NCBI RefSeq assembly: GCF_021245725.1
Contig: NZ_JAJGSX010000002.1
Location: forward strand, 1 to 64,000
Length of the DNA stretch: 64,000 bases
Source of the DNA: Pseudonocardia sp. TRM90224
GTDB taxonomy: Bacteria; Actinomycetota; Actinomycetes; Mycobacteriales; Pseudonocardiaceae
Direction of reading: 5' to 3'
Under the pieces are notes generated by a model. It saw only the letters and a list, made by a program, of their open reading frames with translations. It searched no databases and had not been told where the DNA came from. Shown piece after piece: positions 48,339-56,210 of this stretch (position 1 is its first letter; the number at the start of each line of letters is the position of its first letter). The position numbers were made by a program, and so were the translations under genes.

Positions 48339-49124
48339 GTGCGGCTCGCGGCGTTCGTCGCCCTCGCCTTCGGCTGGTCGTGGGCGTGGTGGCTCCCGCT
48401 GACGATGGCCGGCCGGCCGATCGGTTTCGGCGAGTTCGACCTGGCGTACGTCGCCGGCATCCCGGGGCCGCTTTTCGCCGCCGTCGTGGTCACCGCGGTG
48501 ACGGACGGCCGCACCGGCCTCCGCGAGCTGGCCGGACGGCTCTCGGCGCCGCTGCGCTGGTGCGTGGTTGCGGTCGTCGCGCCGGCTGCGCTGCTGGCGC
48601 TGGTGCTGGCCGGCACGGCGATCGCGGGCGTCCCGCTGCCGGCCCCCTCGGCGTTCGGGGTGGCGCCAGGGCTCCCGGTGATGCCGGTGCTCCTGCTGTG
48701 GATCTACGCCGTGGTGTGGAACGGGCTCGGCGAGGAGGTCGGCTGGCGCGGCTGGCTGCTGGCACAGCTGCTCGGGCGATTCCGGCCGCTGCCGGCCACG
48801 TTGATCGTCTCGCTGATCTGGGCGGCCTGGCACCTCCCGCTGCTGCCCGTGCTCACCAGCTTCGCCGTGATGTCGCACCCGGCGATGCTGCCGGTGTTCT
48901 GGTTCGGGCTGGCGTGCCTGTCGGTCGTGCTGACCTGGCTGTACCAGCGCAGCGGCAGCGTCACCCCGGCCGCGATCCTGCACGGGACCTACAACGTGGC
49001 CGCCGGAACGGCAGCCGCCCAGGCCGGCGTGAACGTCGCGTTCACGGTCGCGATCATGCTGGTGGCCGCGTGGCTGGCCACCCGCCCCGTCGACAACGAC
49101 GAAATGGCTGTTTGTGAGCGCTAA
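48339..49124 (+). CDS. CPBP intramembrane metalloprotease with repeat-derived C-terminus
   Basis: This 261-residue polytopic protein has GLGEEVGWRGWLLAQLLGRF (EExxxR), IWAAWHLPLLPVL and AAILHGTYNVAAG His sites, typical of the CPBP group. The start GTG lies 4 bp after the DUF2306-like stop. The last 12 residues (PVDNDEMAVCER) and the stop are encoded by palindromic repeat A3, replacing the normal C-terminal end. Substrate unknown; regulated with the upstream gene by MarR, probably. Confidence 0.88.
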   Translation: MRLAAFVALAFGWSWAWWLPLTMAGRPIGFGEFDLAYVAGIPGPLFAAVVVTAVTDGRTGLRELAGRLSAPLRWCVVAVVAPAALLALVLAGTAIAGVPLPAPSAFGVAPGLPVMPVLLLWIYAVVWNGLGEEVGWRGWLLAQLLGRFRPLPATLIVSLIWAAWHLPLLPVLTSFAVMSHPAMLPVFWFGLACLSVVLTWLYQRSGSVTPAAILHGTYNVAAGTAAAQAGVNVAFTVAIMLVAAWLATRPVDNDEMAVCER

Positions 49125-49149
49125 CAACAGCCAGAACGTCGTTGTCGAC
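49089..49149. repeat. Palindromic repeat family A, copy A3 (61 bp)
   Basis: 61-bp inverted repeat bounded by GTCGAC. Its reverse complement matches A2 at nearly all positions, including the asymmetric GCGCTCAC core, so A2 and A3 are the same element in opposite orientation. It lies between the convergent CPBP and LLM genes, overlaps the 3' end of the CPBP gene by 36 bp, and ends 2 bp before the LLM stop codon. Confidence 0.92.
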
Positions 49150-49151
49150 GG

Positions 49152-50024
49152 TCACGGCACGAGCGGGCGCACCTCTTGGGCCACGAAGCGGACGAAGCCT
49201 TCCGGGTCCGGTTCCGTCGACGTGTGCTGCAGGACGACGGTGTCGGCGCCGGCCTCGACGAGCCCCTTGACGGCGTTCGCGATCGACTGGGCGGTGACGC
49301 CATCGGCGAACTCCGGGATCGGCCGCTCGTCCCAGAGCCGCAGCTCGGCGTCGACCCGCTCGGTCGCGTCGGGGCCCGTGGCGGCGTGCAGGTAGGCGAC
49401 GATCTCGTGCGGCTCGGTGCGGCCCGCCGCCGCCCGGCCCTCGTCGATCAGGGCCCGGGCCTTGCGCACGGTGTCGGGCCGGGTGCTCGCTTCGAGCACG
49501 GTCCCGTCGGCGACCTCGCCGGAGAGCCTCAGCGATCTCGGGCCGACCGCCCCGACGAGCACCGGCGGCGCGCTCGACGGCGGCCAGTCGAGCGCCACGT
49601 CGTCGAGCTTCACGTACCGGCCGTCGACGCTGACCCGCTCGCCGCGCAGCAGCGCCCGCATCGTCGTGAGGTGCTCGCGCAGCAACGTCATCGGCGACTC
49701 GGCGCGCACCCCCGACTGCGCCATCCACTCCTGGTTGCCGTGCCCGATCCCGGGGATGAACCGGCTGCCGAACATGCGGTGCAGGGTCGCGATCTCCATC
49801 GTCGTCATCGCGACGTTGCGCATCGGCGCGGGCGCGACACCGATGCCGACGCGGAGCCGCTCGGTCCAGGCCAGCGCGGCCGCCGCGCTGGCGAAGCCGC
49901 TCTGGAAGAAGCAGTCCTCCCACAACCACAGCTCCTCCAGCCCCGCGGCGTCGGCCGCGCGAGCGACGTCGCGCAGCCGCTCGGGAGGCAGCTGTGGCCG
50001 GTACATCGCGCCGAGAGCAGTCAT
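49152..50024 (-). CDS. LLM-class F420-dependent oxidoreductase
   Basis: This 290-residue TIM-barrel protein of the luciferase-like family has LGAMYRPQLPPERLRDVARA, EELWLWEDCFFQSGF, VGIGVAPAPMRNVAMTTMEI and MFGSRFIPGIGHG, patterns of F420-dependent dehydrogenases (in contrast to FMN luciferases). The ATG 50024 start is preferred to 50030. It is divergent from the BTAD regulator with 60 bp between starts. Confidence 0.88.
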   Translation of the reverse strand: MTALGAMYRPQLPPERLRDVARAADAAGLEELWLWEDCFFQSGFASAAAALAWTERLRVGIGVAPAPMRNVAMTTMEIATLHRMFGSRFIPGIGHGNQEWMAQSGVRAESPMTLLREHLTTMRALLRGERVSVDGRYVKLDDVALDWPPSSAPPVLVGAVGPRSLRLSGEVADGTVLEASTRPDTVRKARALIDEGRAAAGRTEPHEIVAYLHAATGPDATERVDAELRLWDERPIPEFADGVTAQSIANAVKGLVEAGADTVVLQHTSTEPDPEGFVRFVAQEVRPLVP

Positions 50025-50084
50025 GATCACTGCCTACCGGTCCGGCCGCCTCAGGACAACGGACATGTTTGGGATGATCTGGGT

Positions 50085-53000
50085 GTGCTGTTCGCCGTGC
50101 TCGGGCCGCTGGAGGTCAGCCGCGACGACGGCACACCCGTCGAGATCGGCGGCCCCAAGGTCCGCGCGCTGCTCGCGGCGCTGCTGCGCGAGCCGGGCGC
50201 CGTGATCGGCTTCGACCGGCTCGTCGACGCCGTCTACGCGGACGCGCCGCCGGCCGGCGCCACGAACGCGCTGCAGTCGCAGGTCACGCGGCTGCGCCAG
50301 GCGCTCGGCGCGGCCGAGCTCGTGGAGCGGCATCCCACCGGCTACCGGCTGGCGATCAGCCCGGAGCAGGTCGACGCCCACCGCTTCGAGCAGCTGCTCA
50401 CGCAGGCCAGGAGCGATCCGGCGCCGGCGACCGTCCTGCGCGCCGCGCTCGCGCTCTGGCGGGCAGCCGCGTCGGACCAGCCCGACCTCGAAGAGCTGCG
50501 CGTCGAGGCCGTCGAGCGGCTGGCGGAAGTGCAGCTCGACGACGAGGCGACGCTCCCGCTCCTGCGGACGCTCGTCCGGCAGCACCCGCTCCGGGAGCGG
50601 CCACGGACATTGCTGGTCAGAGCGCTGCACAGGGCGGGGCGGGCGACCGAGGCGCTCGCCGAGTTCGAGACCGCCCGCCGCACACTCGCGGACGAGCTCG
50701 GCACCGATCCCGGGCCCGAGCTCGCCGACGCGCACCTCGACGTGCTCCGCACCCCGTCCGTCGCCGTTGTGCGGACGTTGCCGCTGCAGCTGACCAGCTT
50801 CATCGGGAGGGAGCAGGAGCTCGGGGCCGTCGGCCGGTTGCTCGCCGAGCACCGGATCGTCACCGTGACCGGCCCTGGCGGCGCCGGCAAGACCCGTCTC
50901 GCCTCGCAGCTCGCCGAGCAGCACGACGATGACGTCTGCTTCGTTGCGCTCGCGCCGCTCGACGGCGCGTCCGACCTGGCGCTCGCCGTGCTCGACACGC
51001 TCGGGCTGCGGGAGGGCGGGCTGCCGGGACGGCGACCCGCGAGTGAGGACCGTCCGAGCATCGACCGGCTGGTCGCGGCGATCTCCGGCCGAAAGCTGCT
51101 GCTCGTGCTCGACAACTGCGAGCACGTCGTCGACGCCGCGGCGCAGCTCGCGCACGCGGTCCTCGCGGCGTGCGCCGGCATCCGCGTGCTCGCGACCAGC
51201 CGGGAGGCGCTGCGGGTGCGCGGCGAGGTCGTCTGGCCGGTGCCTCGGCTCGCCGTTCCCGAGGGGCCTGCCGCCGACCCGCTGGCCTTCCCGGCCGTCC
51301 GGCTGTTCGCGGAACGAGCGGCGGCGGTGCGCCCCGGGTTCGTCGTCACGGCGGCGAACGCCGAGGTCGTCGTCGACATCTGCCGCGCGCTCGACGGGCA
51401 GCCGCTGGCGATCGAGCTGGCCGCCGCGCGGGTGAGCTCGCTCCCGCTCGACGAGATAGCAGCCCGGCTCGCCGGCACGGCCGACCGGTTCACGCTGCTC
51501 TCCCGCGGCCCGCGGACGGGCGAGGAACGGCACCGCACGCTCGCCGCCGTCGTCGAGTGGAGCTGGCAGCTGCTCGACGACGAGGAGCGCCGGTTCGCGG
51601 CCCGGTTCACCGTGTTCGCCGGCGGCGCAACGCTCGACGCCGCCACCGCCGTGTGCGGCGACGGGGACGTGCTCGCCGGGCTGGTCGACAAGTCGCTGAT
51701 CGAGGTCGGCGCCGACGGCCGCTACCGGATGCTGGAGACGATCCGAGCCTTCTGCCTGCAGCAACCCGGCCACGAGGCCGCCGGGCGCGCACACGCCGAG
51801 CACTTCCTGCGGATCGCGGCACTCGCCGACCCGCACCTGCGGACGGCCGACCAGCTCGACTGGCTCGCGATGCTGCACAGCGAGCACGACAACCTCGTTG
51901 CCGCCGTGCGGTGGACCCTGCGCAACGACGAGGAGCTGGGCCTTCGCCTGTTCTCGGCGCTCGCGCAGTACTGGTGGCTCGCCGGGCGCAAGAGCGAGGG
52001 CGCTGCGCTCGCAATGGGGTTCGTGGAGCAGCTGCGGTTCGCGGAGTTGCAGCCACAGCTGCACGAGGAGTACCTGGCCGTGGTGAGCCATGCCGCCACC
52101 GGGGGTGTCCCCTCCGACGCCTTGCGCGAACCGCTCGCCCACGCCCACAAGATCGTGAACAGGCTGTCGGACGTGCCGCGCCAGCCGTTCCTGATGTTGT
52201 TGTGGGGCGCCGTGCGCGGGCTGCCGCGCAGCGACGACCTGGCGCAGCAGCTCCTGATGCGCGACGCGGTCGCGGCCTCCCATCCGTGGAGCGGCGCGCT
52301 CAGCCGGCTCGGGCACGGCATCCTCGCGATGTACCGCGCCGAGATGGACAAGGCCCGCGTCGAGATCACGGAGGCGGTCACCGCGTTCCGCTCGATCGGC
52401 GACCGGTGGGCGCTCGCGCTGGCACTCTCGGAGCTCGCTGCGCTGCGGAGCTGGCTTGGTGAGTGGGACGAGTCGCTCGCACTCACCGACGAGGCGATGA
52501 CGTTGATGGCGCAGACCGGCGCGACCGAGGAGACGGCGGAGCTGCGCAGCCGGAGGGCCGATACGTTCCGGCGATCCGGCGATCTGGGCGCGGCAGCCGC
52601 GGAGTTCAGGCACTCGCTCGACATCGCACGCCACACCGCGGCACCGGACATGGCCTCGCTGGCCGTGGCCGGGCTCGCCGACGTCGCACGCCAGGAAGGG
52701 CGCACCGCCGAAGCCGCTGAGCTCTACCGGGACGCGCTGGCCGGCTGCCCGTCGGGTCTGTTCAGCTCGGAGGAGATCCGTGCGCGGATCCATCTCGGGC
52801 TCAGCGCGCTGGCACTGACGGCAGGGAACCGGACGGCGGCCGAGGAACAGCTCCGAGGTGCTGTTGCGTCCGCGATGAGAACGTCCAACCTGCACGTCGT
52901 CGCGCTCGTGGCGGAGGCGACCGCGGGCGTCGCGCTGCTCGACGGTGATGCCGAACGGGCCGCGACGCTGCTCGGGACGGGGCACGCGCTGCGCGGCATC

Positions 53001-53159
53001 CCGATCGCGGGTGATCCCGACCGCGCCCGCCTGCTCGACGAGTGCACGTCCCGGCTGGGCGCGACGCGGTGCGCGGTGGCCTACGCCCGCGGCTCCTCGC
53101 TGTCCAGGACGCAGGCGCTGACCAGCGTCGGGGTGGAGCCGTCAGCGCTCGGTGCGTGA
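50085..53159 (+). CDS. BTAD/SARP-type regulator with NB-ARC and TPR domains
   Basis: This 1,024-residue protein has an N-terminal OmpR-like DNA-binding domain (residues 1-80: LFAVLGPLEVSRDDG, VIGFDRLVDAVYAD, ALQSQVTRLRQALG) and a BTAD (90-235). The NTPase has GPGGAGKTRLASQL (about 262) and LLLVLDNCEHVVD (about 340). The C-terminal half contains TPR-like helices. It is of the AfsR/BTAD regulatory type, which controls secondary metabolism. GTG 50085 is the only reasonable start. It is divergent from the F420 oxidoreductase. Confidence 0.92.
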   Translation: MLFAVLGPLEVSRDDGTPVEIGGPKVRALLAALLREPGAVIGFDRLVDAVYADAPPAGATNALQSQVTRLRQALGAAELVERHPTGYRLAISPEQVDAHRFEQLLTQARSDPAPATVLRAALALWRAAASDQPDLEELRVEAVERLAEVQLDDEATLPLLRTLVRQHPLRERPRTLLVRALHRAGRATEALAEFETARRTLADELGTDPGPELADAHLDVLRTPSVAVVRTLPLQLTSFIGREQELGAVGRLLAEHRIVTVTGPGGAGKTRLASQLAEQHDDDVCFVALAPLDGASDLALAVLDTLGLREGGLPGRRPASEDRPSIDRLVAAISGRKLLLVLDNCEHVVDAAAQLAHAVLAACAGIRVLATSREALRVRGEVVWPVPRLAVPEGPAADPLAFPAVRLFAERAAAVRPGFVVTAANAEVVVDICRALDGQPLAIELAAARVSSLPLDEIAARLAGTADRFTLLSRGPRTGEERHRTLAAVVEWSWQLLDDEERRFAARFTVFAGGATLDAATAVCGDGDVLAGLVDKSLIEVGADGRYRMLETIRAFCLQQPGHEAAGRAHAEHFLRIAALADPHLRTADQLDWLAMLHSEHDNLVAAVRWTLRNDEELGLRLFSALAQYWWLAGRKSEGAALAMGFVEQLRFAELQPQLHEEYLAVVSHAATGGVPSDALREPLAHAHKIVNRLSDVPRQPFLMLLWGAVRGLPRSDDLAQQLLMRDAVAASHPWSGALSRLGHGILAMYRAEMDKARVEITEAVTAFRSIGDRWALALALSELAALRSWLGEWDESLALTDEAMTLMAQTGATEETAELRSRRADTFRRSGDLGAAAAEFRHSLDIARHTAAPDMASLAVAGLADVARQEGRTAEAAELYRDALAGCPSGLFSSEEIRARIHLGLSALALTAGNRTAAEEQLRGAVASAMRTSNLHVVALVAEATAGVALLDGDAERAATLLGTGHALRGIPIAGDPDRARLLDECTSRLGATRCAVAYARGSSLSRTQALTSVGVEPSALGA

Positions 53160-53190
53160 TCGGTGCGCGGCACCGCGCACGCTGCCCGGC

Positions 53191-54717
53191 ATGACTGATG
53201 CGTTGGTGGACGACGCCACCCCGAAGGCCGGACGGCGGGTCTGGCTCGGACTCGTCGTGCTGCTGCTGCCGAGCCTGCTGGTCTCGATGGACATGTCCGT
53301 GCTGTTCTTCGCGCTCCCCGCGCTTGCGGCCGACCTGGCGCCGTCGAGCTCGCAGCAGCTGTGGATCGCCGACATCTACGGGTTCCTGCTGGCCGGGCTG
53401 CTGGTCACGATGGGCTCGCTCGGCGACATCATCGGGCGGCGCAGGCTGCTCATGATCGGCGGAGCGGCGTTCGGCGCGGCTTCGGTGCTGGCGGCCTTCG
53501 CGTCGAGCGCCGAGATGCTGATCGGCGCACGGGCGCTCCTGGGCGTCGCGGGCGCGACCCTCGCGCCCTCGACGCTTTCCTTGATCCGCTCGATGTTCAC
53601 CGACGACCGGCAGCGCACCACGGCGATCGCGATGTGGACGGCGGCGTTCGCGGGCGGCTCGCTGGTCGGCCCGGTGATCGGCGGGATCCTGCTGGAGCAC
53701 TTCTGGTGGGGCTCGGTGTTCCTGATCAACGTGCCAGCGATGGTGGTGCTGCTGGTAGCGGGCCCGCTGCTGCTCCCCGAGCACCGCGGAACCGGCACCG
53801 GCAAGTTCGACATCACCAGCGCGGTGCTCTCGCTCGCCGCGGTGCTGCCGGTGATCTACGGGATCAAGAAGACCGCTGAGGACGGCCTGACCCTCGCCAA
53901 CGGCGTGGCGGTGGTGGTCGGCCTCGCGTTCGGCGCGGCGTTCCTGCGACGGCAGCGGCGGCCCGACACGATGATCGACCTCACGTTGTTCCGCCGCCGG
54001 GAGTTCGCCGTTTCGATCGGGACGAACATGCTGACCCTGTTCGCGATCATGGGCTTCGGCATCGCGTCGTCGCAGTACATGCAGCTCGTGCTCGGGTTCA
54101 GCCCGTTCGTCGCCGCGCTGTGGAGCGTGCCGATGTTCGTGGCGATGATGATCGGGACGGTCGTCGCGGCCGTGGCGACCCGCTGGACCCGCCCGGCCTA
54201 CGTGGCGGGGGGCGGGCTGGTCGTCGCGACGTGCGGGTTCGGCTGGCTGTCCCAGCTGCAGATCGACAGCAGCATCGGGATGCTGGTCGGCGCCAGCTCG
54301 CTGATGGCGTGCGGGATCGGGCTCGTCGCCGCGCTGGCGACCGACCTCGTGCTGGCCAGCGCACCGCCGGAACGCGCAGGCGAGGCGTCGTCGCTCTCGG
54401 AGACCGGGGCGGAGTTCGGCGCGGCGCTCGGCATGGCGGTGCTGGGCACGGCCGGCGTTGCGGTCTACCGCGGCGAGCTGGCGGCCACGATGCCGGCCGG
54501 CGTGCCCGCCACGGCCGCGGAGGTGGCGACCGACACGCTCGGCGGGGCGGTCGACGTGGCCGGCGGGCTGCCGGCGGCGATCGGCGAGCCGCTGCTCGAA
54601 GCCGCCCGCCTCGCGTTCGTCAGCGGGGTGCAGGTGACAGCGGTGGTCGGGGCCGTCGTCGTGGGGGCGGCCGCGGTGCTGGCGACCGTCATGCTCCGAC
54701 ACGTGCAGCCGCGCTGA
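53191..54717 (+). CDS. DHA2-type (14-TM) MFS exporter
   Basis: This 508-residue protein has 14 hydrophobic segments: LLPSLLVSMDMSVLFFALPA (motif D1), MGSLGDIIGRRRLLMIGG (motif A), and FAGGSLVGPVIGGILLEHFW (motif C). It is in the EmrB/QacA/LfrA group, exporting quaternary ammonium compounds, dyes or metabolites. ATG 53191 lies 31 bp after the BTAD regulator stop, so co-expression with it is plausible. Confidence 0.9.
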   Translation: MTDALVDDATPKAGRRVWLGLVVLLLPSLLVSMDMSVLFFALPALAADLAPSSSQQLWIADIYGFLLAGLLVTMGSLGDIIGRRRLLMIGGAAFGAASVLAAFASSAEMLIGARALLGVAGATLAPSTLSLIRSMFTDDRQRTTAIAMWTAAFAGGSLVGPVIGGILLEHFWWGSVFLINVPAMVVLLVAGPLLLPEHRGTGTGKFDITSAVLSLAAVLPVIYGIKKTAEDGLTLANGVAVVVGLAFGAAFLRRQRRPDTMIDLTLFRRREFAVSIGTNMLTLFAIMGFGIASSQYMQLVLGFSPFVAALWSVPMFVAMMIGTVVAAVATRWTRPAYVAGGGLVVATCGFGWLSQLQIDSSIGMLVGASSLMACGIGLVAALATDLVLASAPPERAGEASSLSETGAEFGAALGMAVLGTAGVAVYRGELAATMPAGVPATAAEVATDTLGGAVDVAGGLPAAIGEPLLEAARLAFVSGVQVTAVVGAVVVGAAAVLATVMLRHVQPR

Positions 54718-54732
54718 CGCCTGCGCCGAAGG

Positions 54733-54783
54733 TCAGGAAAGCCACTTTCATGCAACGTCGTTGCATGAAAATGCCTTTCCTGA
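54733..54783. repeat. Palindromic repeat family C, copy C3
   Basis: TCAGGAAAGCCACTTTCATG... and its complementary arm ...CATGAAAATGCCTTTCCTGA form a 51-bp inverted repeat with a few mismatches, the shared core CAGGAAAGCCACTTTC and a different centre (GCAACGTCGTTGC). It lies 15 bp after the MFS stop, between convergent MFS and M18 genes. Confidence 0.88.
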
Positions 54784-54910
54784 CGTCCTCCAGCGGAGCG
54801 GGGCCCCTCGCGGAGCGGGTGGCGATGCCCCCGGCTACCGCCACCCGCCATGGATCATGAGTGCGGGAGGCAGCGCGTAGATACGTTCTCTTCGGATCAA
54901 ATCCGATTCG

Positions 54911-54938
54911 GGCGGATCAGATCGGGCGGATCAGATCG
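54911..54938. repeat. 14-bp tandem duplication at M18 3' end
   Basis: GGCGGATCAGATCG occurs twice in tandem (54911-54924, 54925-54938), preceded by a degenerate third (GATCAAATCCGATTCG). It overlaps the last codons of the M18 gene (ending SDPI) and may have duplicated its stop region. Confidence 0.7.
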
Positions 54939-56190
54939 GGTCGGAGAGGAACGCCGTCGCCGCCGCGGCGAGGTGGGCCGGGTCGCGCACCCCGCACAGC
55001 TCTCGCGCGGAGTGCATCGACAGCACGGGGATCCCGACGTCGACGGTCCGGATGCCGAGCCTCGTAGCGACGATCGGGCCGACCGTCGTCCCGCACGGGA
55101 CGGTGTTCTTCCCGACGAACACCTGGGTCGGCACTCCGGCGTCGCGGCACGCGCGCTGCCACGCGGCCGCGCCCGGCGCGTCCGTCGCGTAGCGCTGGTT
55201 CGCGTTGACCTTGAGCGTCGGGCCGTGGTTGGGCAGCGAGCGGTGTCCGGGGTCGTGGTTCTCGAGGTAGTTCGGGTGCGCGGCGTGCGTGACGTCGACC
55301 GAAAGGCACCGCGAGCCGGCGAAGGCCGCACCGCGCGCGTCGAAACCGCCCGCGACCTTCGTCAGCACCGTCTCCAGCAACGGGCCGGCCGCGCCGGTCG
55401 CCGACTCGCTGCCCGTCTCCTCGTGGTCGAACCCGACGAAGACCGGGATCACGTCGAGATCACGAGCGGCGGCGGCGAGCAGCGCGCCGATCCCGGCGTG
55501 CACGGAGACGAGGTTGTCCAGCCGGGGAGCCGCGAGCAGCTCCTCCTCCTCACCGAGGAGAGCAGGCGGGTTGACGTCGTGCACCACGAGGTCGTGCGCG
55601 GCGATCTCGTCGGGGTCGATGCCGGCCTCGCTGGCCAGGAACTCCAGCAGGTCGCCCTCCGCGGGCGCGCCGAGACCCCAGATCGGCAGCAGGTGCTGCT
55701 GCGCGTCGAGGGTGAGGCCCTGGTTGACCTGCCGGTCGAGGTGGATCGCGAGCTGCGGCACCCGCAGCAGCGGCCGGTGCACGTCGACGAGCACGGTGCT
55801 GCCGTCGTAGAGCGCGAGCCGGCCGGCGAGACCCAGGTCGCGGTCGAGCCACGAGTTCCAGAGCGGCCCCCCGTAGACCTCGACGGCCACCTGCCGCCAG
55901 CCGCCGCGGCCGGTATCGGGCACCGGCTTGACCTTGAGCGTCGGCGAGTCGGTGTGCGCCGCGAAGATCCGCATCGGGGTGTCGGGCGCGGCCGTCTCCG
56001 GGACGAACCAGGCCAGCAGCGTGCCGTCGCGCTGGAGGTAGCGCCCGCCCGATCCGCCGTCCCACGGGCCGGCGAGGTCCTGCTCGGTGAAGCCGGCCTC
56101 CTCCAACCTTCGGGCACCTTCCGCCGCCGCGTGGTACGGCGTGGGCGCTGCGGTGATGAAGGCGGCGAGGTCGTGCACGAGATCGTCCAT
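54931..56190 (-). CDS. M18-family aminopeptidase
   Basis: This 419-residue zinc aminopeptidase has FAAHTDSPTLKVKPVP (His/Asp ligands), LAAPRLDNLVSVHAGI (bridging Asp), GFDHEETGSESATGA (catalytic Glu pair) and SMHSARELCGVRD (His ligand). M18 enzymes, such as aspartyl aminopeptidase, remove acidic or neutral N-terminal residues in a dodecamer. ATG 56190 has GGGAGG upstream. It is divergent from a GMC oxidoreductase with only 20 bp between starts. Confidence 0.93.
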   Translation of the reverse strand: MDDLVHDLAAFITAAPTPYHAAAEGARRLEEAGFTEQDLAGPWDGGSGGRYLQRDGTLLAWFVPETAAPDTPMRIFAAHTDSPTLKVKPVPDTGRGGWRQVAVEVYGGPLWNSWLDRDLGLAGRLALYDGSTVLVDVHRPLLRVPQLAIHLDRQVNQGLTLDAQQHLLPIWGLGAPAEGDLLEFLASEAGIDPDEIAAHDLVVHDVNPPALLGEEEELLAAPRLDNLVSVHAGIGALLAAAARDLDVIPVFVGFDHEETGSESATGAAGPLLETVLTKVAGGFDARGAAFAGSRCLSVDVTHAAHPNYLENHDPGHRSLPNHGPTLKVNANQRYATDAPGAAAWQRACRDAGVPTQVFVGKNTVPCGTTVGPIVATRLGIRTVDVGIPVLSMHSARELCGVRDPAHLAAAATAFLSDPI

Positions 56191-56210
56191 CGGGTGCCAT
56201 CCTCCCTCAC

